Assembly (NCBI GenBank): GCA_958435945.1
Contig: CAUBIC010000003.1
Location: 71,149 to 135,148, forward strand
Direction of reading: 5' to 3'
Length of the DNA stretch: 64,000 bases
DNA from: an uncultured Collinsella sp.
Lineage (GTDB): Bacteria > Actinomycetota > Coriobacteriia > Coriobacteriales > Coriobacteriaceae
This document shows, one piece after another, positions 1 to 8,162 of this stretch; within the stretch, counting starts at the first letter, position 1; each line of letters begins with the position of its first letter. The notes below the pieces were generated by a model. It had not been told where the DNA came from and searched no databases. It saw nothing but the letters and a program-made list of their open reading frames with translations. Position numbers and translations under genes: made by a program.

Positions 1-10
1 AGTTCTGGCT

Positions 11-832
11 ATGTACGAGTTCTGCGGATGGTTCTCGGTTTTTAAACCATCGCCCGCGGTCGACATGGCACTTGAGCAGGCAAAATCAGAAGAAGAGCCG
101 TACACCACAGAAAGTCTGTTTGAACTAGACGAAACCCAAGACGAGGCCCCATGGAAGCGAGTTGATGCTCGGGCGCACCAGAAGGACAGCGAGAATGATC
201 AAAGTGGGCAGCAGGATGACGGATCCGGAAATAAAGCTAGCGGAAAGGGCACATCGCTCTGGATGAGAAAGCCTCTTATTGAAATAGAAGAACTGCATAG
301 ATTTGCAGCGAAGGTTAAAAACGAGATGTGGGGAAAGCAATTCTACGAAGCCGCACAGCAGGTAATAGGTATTGCTGCATCCCCGCTAGAAGTTGCTGGA
401 ATCATGTTGCTAAGTCATCCGAGGCGTGCCGGCGGAGCGGAGTTTATAAACATATTCGTCAACGACTTAACACCGCTGTCGAATTCAGCTCGGAAAATCG
501 CAGGTCAGAAAATCTGTTACGGCGATATCGTCATCGTAAACCCAATAACAATGAAGGCTGTGATTATTGAACTTCAAGGAGAGGTTATCCATGGATCAGG
601 CGCTGTGCTTGACCACGATGCCACCCGAATGACAGCATTGCAAAGCATGGGATACGACGTATTTCTTGTAACCCATGACATGCTCAATGATCATGATCAG
701 CTTGATGCCATCATTCACAGTGTGTGTGAGCGCTTGGAGTTGCGCTACAAACCAAAAACCGAGGCGATGAGATGTGCTGAGACCAGATTGCGGGCCAACG
801 TTCTGTGTAATTGGCTTGATATTGGTAAGTAA
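11..832 (+). CDS. PD-(D/E)XK nuclease-like protein (DUF559 type)
   Basis: The C-terminal half looks like a PD-(D/E)XK endonuclease fold: an Asp in GDIVI (residue 172), Glu and Gln in ELQG (187-189), then DHDATR (201-206) followed by a hydrophobic strand ending in VTHDML. This arrangement is typical of DUF559/Vsr-like small nucleases. The first 80 residues are acidic and low in complexity, so probably disordered. The reading frame stays open to the window edge upstream of the ATG, so the true start may lie outside. No partner gene such as a methylase is visible. The substrate is unknown, and the nuclease assignment rests on motif pattern only. Confidence 0.5.
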   Translation: MYEFCGWFSVFKPSPAVDMALEQAKSEEEPYTTESLFELDETQDEAPWKRVDARAHQKDSENDQSGQQDDGSGNKASGKGTSLWMRKPLIEIEELHRFAAKVKNEMWGKQFYEAAQQVIGIAASPLEVAGIMLLSHPRRAGGAEFINIFVNDLTPLSNSARKIAGQKICYGDIVIVNPITMKAVIIELQGEVIHGSGAVLDHDATRMTALQSMGYDVFLVTHDMLNDHDQLDAIIHSVCERLELRYKPKTEAMRCAETRLRANVLCNWLDIGK

Positions 833-884
833 TAATGCCCAAGTGAGCATTTTTAATACTTTATATGCTGTCAGTAATTAAGTG

Positions 885-1043
885 CCATTTTAAAACCATG
901 CCGGTTTACTACGTCGGATTGAGGATGGCTGAGCACACTGATTTCGCCGCTCGTAAAACCGCAGGTAGATTGCCTGCCCGTTTTGCGAAAGTAGGCGTGA
1001 GGTCGGAAATCCGGGAATCGGCGTAGTAAACCGGTCTGTTTAT
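885..1043. repeat. Structured intergenic repeat, copy 1 (upstream of tRNA-Ala 1)
   Basis: A block of about 150 nt whose ends are inverted (CCGGTTTACTACG near 908-920 and its complement near 1024-1036), so the whole unit can fold into one long stem. A second diverged copy lies at 1923-2090. The two copies share the terminal arms and an internal AAAACCGCAGGTAG. No ORF is supported here. The rest of the gap up to the tRNA promoter (1044-1300) is very GC-rich with short inverted repeats, and I see no gene in it. Confidence 0.6.
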
Positions 1044-1302
1044 GAAGCGACCAGCTGGGGCGAGCTACGCACGGTTCCGTAAATTGGCCCGAAGGCGTGC
1101 GGAAGGGCTCATGCCCACGGATGCACCGCGGATCGCTTTGGTCTGGCCGGCGGCGTCTGGGGCGACATGCCGAGCCCTGCAAAGGAAGGCGGCGGGCTTG
1201 CCGCCGCCCACGGGGCTCGCCCCGCGGGCTATGTCGGGCATCGTGTGTCTCTTTGGCCCCGCTCCCGTTCAACGCGCCGCAAAATATTTTCCAAAATTGT
1301 CC

Positions 1303-1331
1303 TTGCATCGCCGTCCGAGTTCCCGTATAGT
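1303..1331 (+). promoter_or_regulatory. Promoter of tRNA-Ala copy 1
   Basis: TTGCAT at 1303-1308 and TATAGT at 1326-1331 are separated by exactly 17 bp and end 12 bp before the tRNA. The same promoter occurs unchanged in front of the second tRNA-Ala. Confidence 0.75.
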
Positions 1332-1343
1332 ACTTCTTCGCAC

Positions 1344-1416
1344 GGGGGCGTAGCTCAGCTGGGAGAGCGCTTGACTGGCAGTCAAGAGGTCAGGGGTTCG
1401 ATCCCCCTCGTCTCCA
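1344..1416 (+). tRNA. tRNA-Ala(GGC), copy 1
   Basis: A complete 73-nt cloverleaf. The anticodon loop CTGGCAG gives anticodon GGC, reading GCC. The acceptor stem GGGGGCG pairs with CGTCTCC and contains the G3:U70 wobble that identifies alanine tRNAs. The T loop is TTCGATC. CCA is not encoded: the discriminator A is followed by CCC. Confidence 0.95.
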
Positions 1417-1430
1417 CCCGATCATTGAAT

Positions 1431-1460
1431 GAGGCTCCAACGCAAGTTGGGGCCTTTTTT
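1431..1460 (+). terminator. Rho-independent terminator after tRNA-Ala 1
   Basis: GGCTCCAAC, a GCAA loop and GTTGGGGCC, followed by six T. The same hairpin follows the second tRNA-Ala copy. Confidence 0.9.
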
Positions 1461-1592
1461 CATATCTATAGATTTAGGTCATGTGTTGACTGGGTAGCAT
1501 CTTGGCGACATGCCCATTGTTAATTACGAATATGAATGTTGATGACTTTGCGTCTCTAGATGGCAAAGCTAGTCAGCAGTGCCATTAGCAAA

Positions 1593-1617
1593 GAGGCCGG
1601 GCGTAATGCCCGGCCTC
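1593..1617 (-). terminator. Terminator of the CAT-anticodon tRNA
   Basis: The perfect stem GAGGCCGGGC/GCCCGGCCTC, read on the minus strand, ends in a short T run. It lies 10 bp beyond the tRNA 3' end. Confidence 0.7.
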
Positions 1618-1626
1618 GAAATACTC

Positions 1627-1702
1627 TGGTGGGCCCTCCGGGATTCGAACCCAGAACCCAGGGATTATGAGTCCCCTGCGCTAACCGTTGCGCCAAGAGC
1701 CC
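1627..1702 (-). tRNA. tRNA with CAT anticodon (Met or Ile2)
   Basis: A minus-strand cloverleaf with acceptor stem GGGCTCT/AGGGCCC, anticodon loop CTCATAA (anticodon CAT), T loop TTCGAAT, discriminator A and encoded CCA. A CAT anticodon fits elongator Met or the lysidine-modified Ile2. The sequence alone does not let me separate these, and no initiator-type mismatch at position 1:72 is seen. It lies between the two tRNA-Ala copies on the opposite strand. Confidence 0.88.
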
Positions 1703-1922
1703 TTATGAACGGTGAATGCAATTCTAACAAAGCCAACTCGGGCCCAATTTCTTCGCTTCACGTCGTGAAATACTACCATGCACGAGGAAGTCGCACAACG
1801 CAAGATCAAATCCGATGTTAAACAACAGCTAATCTAGGCGCGTCGCGGAAAAGACGTGTTTTAGAAAAAGTTAAAGCCTATATTTCAGGGCTCCAACATA
1901 TTTATGTGTGAAATCAACCTGA

Positions 1923-2090
1923 TGCCATTTCAAAACCATGCCGGTTTACTACGACGGATCGGCGATGCCCGAGCACCGCGTGTTCTCCATTTGCAAAACC
2001 GCAGGTAGGAAGCCCGCCGCTTACGCCAAAAGGCGAGTGTGGTCGGACATTCCTGATTCATCGTAGTAAACGGGCATGGTTCTGAAGCGC
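1923..2090. repeat. Structured intergenic repeat, copy 2 (upstream of tRNA-Ala 2)
   Basis: A diverged copy of the element at 885-1043. Its outer arms, AACCATGCCGGTTTACTACG and the facing TCGTAGTAAACGGGCATGG, pair over about 21 bp with one mismatch. The interior again carries AAAACCGCAGGTAG. The middle differs strongly from copy 1 while the fold-forming ends are kept. The GC-rich stretch 2091-2294 between it and the duplicated promoter block contains no gene I can support. Confidence 0.6.
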
Positions 2091-2310
2091 AGGGGAGGGG
2101 CGCTTCGCAATCAGGCCCGATAATGGGACTGGCGGTGCACGGAAAACCCTGTTGCACAGGGAGAGTCGTGTTCCGCTCGCCAAGTCGGCCGGCGCACGGA
2201 CCATGCGTGGGCCGCTGCCCCCGCGGGCATCGCGGGCCCCTCGGCCCTGAGATGGCCCGCGCACCCGCACGTGCGCGCCGGGGCCCGCGAAAGTTTTTCC
2301 AAAATTGTCC

Positions 2311-2339
2311 TTGCATCGCCGTCCGAGTTCCCGTATAGT
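2311..2339 (+). promoter_or_regulatory. Promoter of tRNA-Ala copy 2
   Basis: TTGCAT (2311-2316), a 17-bp spacer and TATAGT (2334-2339), identical to the promoter of copy 1. Confidence 0.75.
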
Positions 2340-2351
2340 ACTTCTTCGCAC

Positions 2352-2424
2352 GGGGGCGTAGCTCAGCTGGGAGAGCGCTTGACTGGCAGTCAAGAGGTCA
2401 GGGGTTCGATCCCCCTCGTCTCCA
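2352..2424 (+). tRNA. tRNA-Ala(GGC), copy 2
   Basis: Identical in sequence to the tRNA at 1344-1416: anticodon GGC, G3:U70 pair, no encoded CCA. Confidence 0.95.
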
Positions 2425-2438
2425 CCCGAGCATTGAAT

Positions 2439-2468
2439 GAGGCTCCAACGCAAGTTGGGGCCTTTTTT
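2439..2468 (+). terminator. Rho-independent terminator after tRNA-Ala 2
   Basis: Same hairpin and T6 run as at 1431-1460. It ends 31 bp before the ABC-F start codon and so isolates the tRNA from the downstream operon. Confidence 0.9.
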
Positions 2469-2499
2469 CATATAGGCACACAAGGTCAAAGGCGGCACC

Positions 2500-4533
2500 A
2501 TGATCCTCCTGGTCGACAAGATCGAAAAAAGCTTCGGCGCGCGCGTCCTCTTTAGCGGCGCATCCTTCCAGATCAACCCCGGCGAGCGCTTTGCGCTCGT
2601 GGGCCCCAACGGCGCCGGCAAAACCACCATGCTCAAGATTATCATGGGCATCGACAGCCCAGACGCCGGCCAGGTCCAGTACGCCAAGGACTGCCAGGTA
2701 GGCTATCTAGAGCAGGAAACCAACCTGGAGCAAAAGGACACCACCATCCTTGCCGAGGTCATGGCCGCCGCCAAGGAAATCCGCCGCATGGGCGAGCGCG
2801 CCAACGAGCTGCAGGCCCAGATCACCGAGCTCTCCGAGCAGGGCAAGGACGTCGACGCCCTTCTCAACGAGTACGGCCAGGTCCAGGACCGCTTTGAGCA
2901 TCTGGGCGGCTACGAGCTCGAGAGCAACGCCCGCAAGATCCTGTCTGGCCTGGGTTTTAAGGTCACCGACTTTGAGCGCCCGTGTTCCGAGTTCTCTGGC
3001 GGCTGGCAGATGCGTATCGCGCTGGCAAAGCTCTTCCTGCGCCATCCCGACCTGCTGCTGCTGGACGAGCCCACCAACCACCTGGACCTCGAGAGTGTCC
3101 AATGGCTGCGCGGCTTTATCGCCAACTACGATGGCGCCGTGCTCATCGTCAGCCACGACCGCGCCTTCATGGACGCCTGCGTCGACCACGTCGCCGCGCT
3201 CGAGAACCGCCGCGTGACCACCTACACCGGCAACTACAGCAGCTACCTTAAGCAGCGCGAGGACAACCTGGAGCAGATGCGCGCCAAGCGTGCTGCCCAG
3301 GAGCGCGACATCGCCCACATGCAGGTCTTCGTCGACAAGTTCCGCTACAAGCCCACCAAGGCCGCACAGGCTCAGGAGCGCATCCGAAAGATCGAGCAGA
3401 TCAAAAAAGAGCTCGTCATCCTGCCCGAGGGCCACAAGCACATCGACTTTAAGTTCCCCGATCCGCCGCGCTCGGGCGACATGGTCGTGGGTCTGGAGGG
3501 CGTGTCCAAGTCTTACGGCAACAAGCACATCTACAGCGATATCGACCTCAAGCTCTACCGCGGCGAGCACGTGGCACTCGTCGGCCCCAACGGCGCCGGC
3601 AAGTCCACGCTCATGAAGATCCTCGCCGGCCTGGAGCCGCCCACCACCGGCACCCGGGACCTGGGCACCAACGTGGGCGTGGCCTACTACGCCCAGCACG
3701 CGCTCGAGGGCATGACCGAGTCCAACACCGTTCTGCAAGAAATCGACACCGTCACGCCCAAGTGGACCGTGCCGCAGCAGCGCAGCCTGCTGGGCGCCTT
3801 CCTGTTTAGCGACAACGACTCCATCGAGAAGCAGGTTCGCGTCCTCTCCGGCGGCGAAAAGGCGCGTCTGGCTCTGGCCAAGATGCTCGTGGCCCCCGAG
3901 GCGCTCCTGTGCCTGGACGAGCCCACCAACCACTTGGACATCGACTCGGTAGATATGCTCGAGAACGCCCTGCAAAACTTCCCCGGCACCATCGTGCTGA
4001 TCAGCCACGACGAACACCTGGTGCGCGCCGTGGCCAACCGCGTGATCGACATCCGCGATGGCAAGGTCACGGTCTATGACGGCGACTACGACTACTACCT
4101 CTACAAGCGCGAGGACCTCGCAGCCCGCGCCGCCGCCGAGGCAGCAGGGGAGAGTGCGCCGGTCGCGACAAAGTCCGCTAAGGTCACCGCGGCCCAGCCC
4201 GACACCCCCGCCACCGCTTCCAAGCCTGTCGAGGGCAAAAAGACCAAGGAGCAAAAGCGCGCCGAGGCCCAGGCCCGCGCCGCGCTCAACAAAAAGCTCA
4301 AGGGCGTGCGTAACCAGCTCAAGAAGATCGAGGCGGAGCTCGACAAAAAGCGCGCCCGCTATGACGAGCTTATGGAATTGATGGCAAGCGAAGAGCTTTA
4401 TGCCGATCAGGACAAGTTCAACGCCGCGCTGGGGGAATATAACCGCCTTAAGCAAGAGCTACCCAAGCTCGAGGACGAATGGCTGGAGCTTTCCACCCAG
4501 ATCGAAGAGGAGACCGCGCGTGAACTCTCGTAA
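2500..4533 (+). CDS. ABC-F family ATPase (ribosome-associated, Uup/YheS-like)
   Basis: Two ABC ATPase domains in one soluble chain with no membrane segments, as in ABC-F translation factors. Walker A GPNGAGKTT is at residues 35-43 and the second, GPNGAGKST, near 365. Both signature motifs are present (FSGGWQMR and LSGGEKAR), and Walker B LLLLDEPTNHLD and LCLDEPTNHLD each end in the DEPTNHLD typical of this family. A charged linker lies between the domains. After an Ala/Lys-rich stretch, the last roughly 80 residues form a coiled coil as in Uup. ABC-F proteins bind the ribosomal E site; whether this one relieves stalling or gives drug protection cannot be told. At 677 aa it is a normal length. 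Confidence 0.9.
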   Translation: MILLVDKIEKSFGARVLFSGASFQINPGERFALVGPNGAGKTTMLKIIMGIDSPDAGQVQYAKDCQVGYLEQETNLEQKDTTILAEVMAAAKEIRRMGERANELQAQITELSEQGKDVDALLNEYGQVQDRFEHLGGYELESNARKILSGLGFKVTDFERPCSEFSGGWQMRIALAKLFLRHPDLLLLDEPTNHLDLESVQWLRGFIANYDGAVLIVSHDRAFMDACVDHVAALENRRVTTYTGNYSSYLKQREDNLEQMRAKRAAQERDIAHMQVFVDKFRYKPTKAAQAQERIRKIEQIKKELVILPEGHKHIDFKFPDPPRSGDMVVGLEGVSKSYGNKHIYSDIDLKLYRGEHVALVGPNGAGKSTLMKILAGLEPPTTGTRDLGTNVGVAYYAQHALEGMTESNTVLQEIDTVTPKWTVPQQRSLLGAFLFSDNDSIEKQVRVLSGGEKARLALAKMLVAPEALLCLDEPTNHLDIDSVDMLENALQNFPGTIVLISHDEHLVRAVANRVIDIRDGKVTVYDGDYDYYLYKREDLAARAAAEAAGESAPVATKSAKVTAAQPDTPATASKPVEGKKTKEQKRAEAQARAALNKKLKGVRNQLKKIEAELDKKRARYDELMELMASEELYADQDKFNAALGEYNRLKQELPKLEDEWLELSTQIEEETARELS

Positions 4534-4816
4534 GGCCGCTGCCGTGGCGATGAGCATCATCGCCATCGCCTGTCGCATCTGCGGCATTTTTATGAGCGCG
4601 ATGACCGTGCTGCTGTGTTTTAGCGGCCTCACCGCCAAGCTGCAGACCGTGGGCTTTGTCGTCGAGCTTTCGCGCGCCCTGCCGAGCGCCATCGCCGGCT
4701 ACGGCGTCATCACATCGCCCTTTGGCGGCGTGTTCCGCCTGGATTACGCCATCGTGGCCGTCATCCTGTTTGTGGCCGACTACCTGCTCACGCGTGCCTC
4801 GCGCCGCGTCCGCTAG
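4520..4816 (+). CDS. Small two-helix membrane protein, unknown function
   Basis: A 98-aa protein starting at a GTG that overlaps the last 14 bases of the ABC-F gene, so probably translationally coupled. A basic N-terminus (NSRKAA) precedes a hydrophobic segment around residues 9-32. A second segment lies around 78-92 (YAIVAVILFVADYLL) before an Arg-rich tail. It ends 9 bp before the site-2 protease gene. I do not recognise the family. Its position between ABC-F and the membrane protease suggests one transcript, not a known role. Confidence 0.7.
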   Translation: MNSRKAAAVAMSIIAIACRICGIFMSAMTVLLCFSGLTAKLQTVGFVVELSRALPSAIAGYGVITSPFGGVFRLDYAIVAVILFVADYLLTRASRRVR

Positions 4817-4825
4817 GGGAGCGCC

Positions 4826-5509
4826 ATGTCCAGCAGCTACACCATGAACCTACTCGCCAGCGCTGTTGCCGTCATCGTTGGCATCGTGATCCACGAGAGC
4901 GCGCACGCCGCCGCCGCCTGGGCGCTCGGCGACAAGACGGCCCGCTCGCGCGGCCGCGTCTCGCTCAACCCGCTCAACCACATCGACCCGTTTGGCACCA
5001 TTCTCCTACCGCTGCTCATGCTTGCCGCCGGTGGCCCGGTGTTCGCCTTTGCCAAGCCCGTGCCCGTCTACCTCAACAACCTTAAGCACCCCAAGCGCGA
5101 CGAGGTCCTGGTGAGTGCGGCCGGCCCCGCATCGAACATCGCGCTGGCATGTCTTGCGGCCGCCCTTATGCACGCAGCGTACGGCAACCTCTACACCAGC
5201 ATGTCCTTTGCCGTGGCGTCCCAAATCATGAACTTCGGCGCCACCTTTATCGTGGTCAACCTGTCGCTCGCGTTCTTTAACCTCATCCCGATTCCGCCGC
5301 TCGACGGCTCGTCGATCATCGTGCCGTTCCTCAAAGGCAAGGCGCTCGCCAACTACTACCGTCTGCAGCAATACGCCATGCCCATCCTTATCATCGTGCT
5401 GTATCTTCTGCCCATGTGGACCGGACTCGATGTGATGGGCCGCTATTTCGACGTTACCGTGTATCCGCTGGCAGAGCAGCTGCTTTCCTTCGCAATCGCC
5501 GGCATCTAG
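4826..5509 (+). CDS. Site-2 protease family (M50) membrane metallopeptidase
   Basis: An integral membrane zinc protease of the compact M50 type (227 aa). The zinc motif HESAH sits at residues 23-27 inside the first hydrophobic helix, and the third ligand is in NLIPIPPLDG, the family's NPxPPLDG box. VSAAGPASN is also conserved. There is no PDZ domain, as in the short bacterial YwhC-like forms. A ribosome binding site AGGGGAG precedes the ATG. Substrates of this subgroup are mostly unknown. The following scpA is 84 bp away and has its own strong RBS. Confidence 0.88.
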   Translation: MSSSYTMNLLASAVAVIVGIVIHESAHAAAAWALGDKTARSRGRVSLNPLNHIDPFGTILLPLLMLAAGGPVFAFAKPVPVYLNNLKHPKRDEVLVSAAGPASNIALACLAAALMHAAYGNLYTSMSFAVASQIMNFGATFIVVNLSLAFFNLIPIPPLDGSSIIVPFLKGKALANYYRLQQYAMPILIIVLYLLPMWTGLDVMGRYFDVTVYPLAEQLLSFAIAGI

Positions 5510-5593
5510 GGTAAACTTACAGGTCGACCGTGCAAAACGGTCGCAACATGCACCCAAACCGCGCCGCGAAGGCGCCGTCAAAGGAGGTCGAAA

Positions 5594-6406
5594 ATGTCGT
5601 ATCGCGTGTCGACGCAGGTCTACAGCGGACCGTTCGACCTGCTGCTCCAGCTGGTAACCCGCCAAAAAGTAGATATCGGCGCTATCTCCATTAGCGAGGT
5701 GGCCGAACAGTACCTTGCCGAGGCCGAGCGCATCGAGGCGCTGGACCTAGATGTGGCAAGTGACTTTTTGCTGGTCGCGGCAACCCTTTTGGACATCAAG
5801 GCTGCCTCTCTGGTGCCGCAGGAGGCCCCGCGCAAAGTCGATGACGACGATGACGAGTTCGACGAAGACCTCGAGGAGCTCAGCACGCTCGACGGCGACG
5901 CCCTGCGCGAGGTCCTGATCCAGCGCCTGATTGCCTACAAGCAGTTTAAGGGCGCGGCGGCCGCTCTCGGTGCGCGCATGCAGGCCGAGAGCCGTATGCA
6001 TCCGCGCGTGGCCGGCCCAGACCCCGAGTTCCTAGGCCTTATGCCCGACTACCTTGCCGGCATCACGCTGCGCGGTCTCGCCGTCATATGTGCCGACCTG
6101 GACGGCAAGCGCCAGACCTTCCTGCTGGAGGCCGAGCATGTGGCGCCGCATCGCGTGCCGCTCGACCTGACCGTGGCCTCAGTCGACCGCTTTACCATGA
6201 CGCACCAAACCTGCACCTTCCGCGAGCTACTGGACGGCGATGCCACCACCGAGCAGCTCGTCGTCACCTTCCTAGCCATGCTTGAGCTCGCCAAGCGCGG
6301 CTCGCTCACGCTGAGCCAGGACGAGATCTTTGGAACCATTCAAATCAACCGCGTCGAGGGCGCCGAGACCTATGTGCCCGGCGAGGGCCCCGAGCTCACC
6401 GAATAG
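5594..6406 (+). CDS. scpA: Segregation and condensation protein A
   Basis: Kleisin subunit of the bacterial SMC-ScpAB condensin, which compacts and resolves the chromosome. The N-terminus contains YSGPFDLLLQLV, the diagnostic ScpA start that forms the SMC-binding helix bundle. It is followed by the DFLLVAATLLDIKAASL helix, an acidic middle (DDDDDEFDEDLEEL) and a C-terminal winged helix ending in QDEIFGTIQI. AAAGGAGG precedes the ATG. It is followed 12 bp later by scpB, its usual partner. Length 270 aa is typical. Confidence 0.95.
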   Translation: MSYRVSTQVYSGPFDLLLQLVTRQKVDIGAISISEVAEQYLAEAERIEALDLDVASDFLLVAATLLDIKAASLVPQEAPRKVDDDDDEFDEDLEELSTLDGDALREVLIQRLIAYKQFKGAAAALGARMQAESRMHPRVAGPDPEFLGLMPDYLAGITLRGLAVICADLDGKRQTFLLEAEHVAPHRVPLDLTVASVDRFTMTHQTCTFRELLDGDATTEQLVVTFLAMLELAKRGSLTLSQDEIFGTIQINRVEGAETYVPGEGPELTE

Positions 6407-6418
6407 GAGCGACCAACC

Positions 6419-7138
6419 ATGTCAACCCTTTCCACGCTGGAGGCAAATAGCCTCAAAGGCGCCCTCGAGGCGCTGTTGCTGGTGTCGAGCGACCCCGTGA
6501 GCGCACCCGCGCTGGCAGGTGCGCTGGATATCGCCCCAGGCGAGTGCGCGTCGCTTTTGGCCGAGCTCAAGGTTGAGTACGAGGAGGCCAACCGCGGCTT
6601 TCAGCTGCGCGAGGTCGCCGGTGGGTGGCGCCTGTTTACACACCCTGCCTACCACGATGTGGTCGAGGCCTACGTGCTGAGCTGGGACACGCAAAAGCTG
6701 TCTCAGGCGGCGCTCGAGACCCTGGCCGTCATCGCCTACCACCAGCCCGTTACGCGCGAGGTGGTCAAGGGCATCCGCGGCGTCAACTCCGATGGCGTCA
6801 TCGCGTCGCTCGTGGATAAGGGCCTGGTGCGCGAGCTCGGCCGCGACCCCGAGCGCGGTCAGGCCATCATCTACGGCACGACCAACGCCTTCTTGGAAAA
6901 GTTCGGCCTGCGCTCCACTCGCGACCTGCCCGATCTGGAGCAGTTTGCCCCCGACGAGCAGTCGCGCCAGTTTATCCGCGAGCGTCTGAGCGGCCGCAGC
7001 ATTCAATCCACACTCGAGGAGCAGGCCGAGGACCTGGACGAAGAGCGCGAACTGATCGATACCGATGTTGAGGACACCGATGGCGAAGAGCTTCTGCCCA
7101 CAGGTGTTACCTCGGAGGATATACATGACGAGGACTAA
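6419..7138 (+). CDS. scpB: Segregation and condensation protein B
   Basis: Regulatory dimeric winged-helix subunit of the SMC-ScpAB complex. Recognisable motifs are the N-terminal LKGALEALLLVSSDPV, the central LETLAVIAYHQPVTR and IRGVNSDGVIASLVDKGLV, and YGTTNAFLEKFGL. All are hallmarks of ScpB. The last roughly 50 residues are acidic and variable, as usual. The gene overlaps rluB by 14 bases. Confidence 0.96.
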   Translation: MSTLSTLEANSLKGALEALLLVSSDPVSAPALAGALDIAPGECASLLAELKVEYEEANRGFQLREVAGGWRLFTHPAYHDVVEAYVLSWDTQKLSQAALETLAVIAYHQPVTREVVKGIRGVNSDGVIASLVDKGLVRELGRDPERGQAIIYGTTNAFLEKFGLRSTRDLPDLEQFAPDEQSRQFIRERLSGRSIQSTLEEQAEDLDEERELIDTDVEDTDGEELLPTGVTSEDIHDED

Positions 7139-8096
7139 CGAAGCAGGGGAGACGCGCACCGCAAGTGCCACGGGCGCCACAACGCCCGCAACCGACGCCC
7201 AGCCCGTCTATCCGCACACCATGCGCCTGCAGCGCTTTTTGGCGCGCGCGGGCGTGGCGAGTCGCCGCGGCTCGGAGGACCTGATGACTGCCGGCCGCGT
7301 GACCGTCAACGGGCAGGTCGCGACCGAACTGGGCACCAAGGTCGACGTCGACCGCGACCATATCGAGGTCGACGGCATGCCCGTCAAGTTCAACCAGAGT
7401 GCCGTGTACCTGATGCTCTACAAGCCGACCGGCTACCTCACCACCATGAGCGACCCGCAGGAGCGCCCTTGCGTGGCCGAGCTGGTCCCGCGCGACCGCT
7501 TTCCGGGACTCTTCCCGGTGGGTCGCCTGGACCGCGACACCACGGGCCTCTTGCTCTTTACCACCGACGGCGACCTTTCGCAGGATCTGCTGCACCCCAG
7601 CAAGCACGTCTACAAGACCTACCAGGCACTCGTGGATGGACAGCTGACCGATCGCGATCTAGAACCGCTCCGCCGTGGCATCGAGCTCGACGACGGCCTC
7701 TGCCAGCCGGCAATCTGCCGCGTCATCACCGCACGCGAGGCCGAGGCCGTAGCTCCGCAGGGCGTCAAGCCCGGCACCACCGCCGTCGAGGTCATCATCC
7801 GCGAGGGTCGCAAGAACCAGGTCAAGCGCATGCTGAGCAAGATCCACCACCCGGTGATCCGCCTGCATCGCTGCAACTTTGCCGGCCTGGAGCTCAAGGG
7901 CGTGGCCAAGGGCTCGTGGCGCGAGCTTACCGACCGCGAGGTACAGATCCTCAAGGCCGGCGGCATTCCGCCCAAGCAGGCCAGCGCCAAGCGTGGAGCC
8001 GCGCCGGCGGTCAACCCCGCGACCCGCACGCGTCACCACGGCAGCCACGGCTCCGCGCCCAAGCGCAACACCTACCGCGAGCGCTACACCGGCTAG
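7125..8096 (+). CDS. rluB: Ribosomal large-subunit pseudouridine synthase (RsuA/RluB family)
   Basis: An S4 RNA-binding domain (MRLQRFLARAGVASRR through the EVDG strand) is followed by the RsuA-type catalytic domain with the active-site Asp in GRLDRDTTGLLL. The region GRKNQVKRM is also typical. It is predicted to convert a uridine in 23S rRNA to pseudouridine. I place the start at the ATG at 7125, which has a GGAGG six bases upstream and overlaps scpB; an open frame continues upstream but lacks a better start. The tail is Arg/Ala-rich and low in complexity. scpB-rluB-cmk is a common gene order. Confidence 0.92.
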   Translation: MTRTNEAGETRTASATGATTPATDAQPVYPHTMRLQRFLARAGVASRRGSEDLMTAGRVTVNGQVATELGTKVDVDRDHIEVDGMPVKFNQSAVYLMLYKPTGYLTTMSDPQERPCVAELVPRDRFPGLFPVGRLDRDTTGLLLFTTDGDLSQDLLHPSKHVYKTYQALVDGQLTDRDLEPLRRGIELDDGLCQPAICRVITAREAEAVAPQGVKPGTTAVEVIIREGRKNQVKRMLSKIHHPVIRLHRCNFAGLELKGVAKGSWRELTDREVQILKAGGIPPKQASAKRGAAPAVNPATRTRHHGSHGSAPKRNTYRERYTG

Positions 8097-8162
8097 GCAG
8101 ACCGCCAAGCCGCAGCGCCCGCGTCCCATACCAGCACGTCAACCACCGAAAGGAAGCATTGC

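Larger units (their letters stand above)
1287..1465. repeat. 179-bp duplication carrying promoter, tRNA-Ala and terminator, copy 1
   Basis: Positions 1287-1465 and 2295-2473 are identical except for a single T/G difference (1422 versus 2430). The units are 1008 bp apart. The near identity shows a recent duplication or ongoing gene conversion of the whole tRNA transcription unit. Confidence 0.9.
2295..2473. repeat. 179-bp duplication carrying promoter, tRNA-Ala and terminator, copy 2
   Basis: The second copy of the block at 1287-1465, with one mismatch. The flanking sequence outside it is unrelated, apart from the more distant structured repeat. Confidence 0.9.

Noticed and set aside
2707..4455. 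Minus-strand frame of 582 codons opposite the ABC-F gene
   Set aside because: A low-complexity Val/Leu/Gly-rich antisense shadow of the ABC-F coding sequence.
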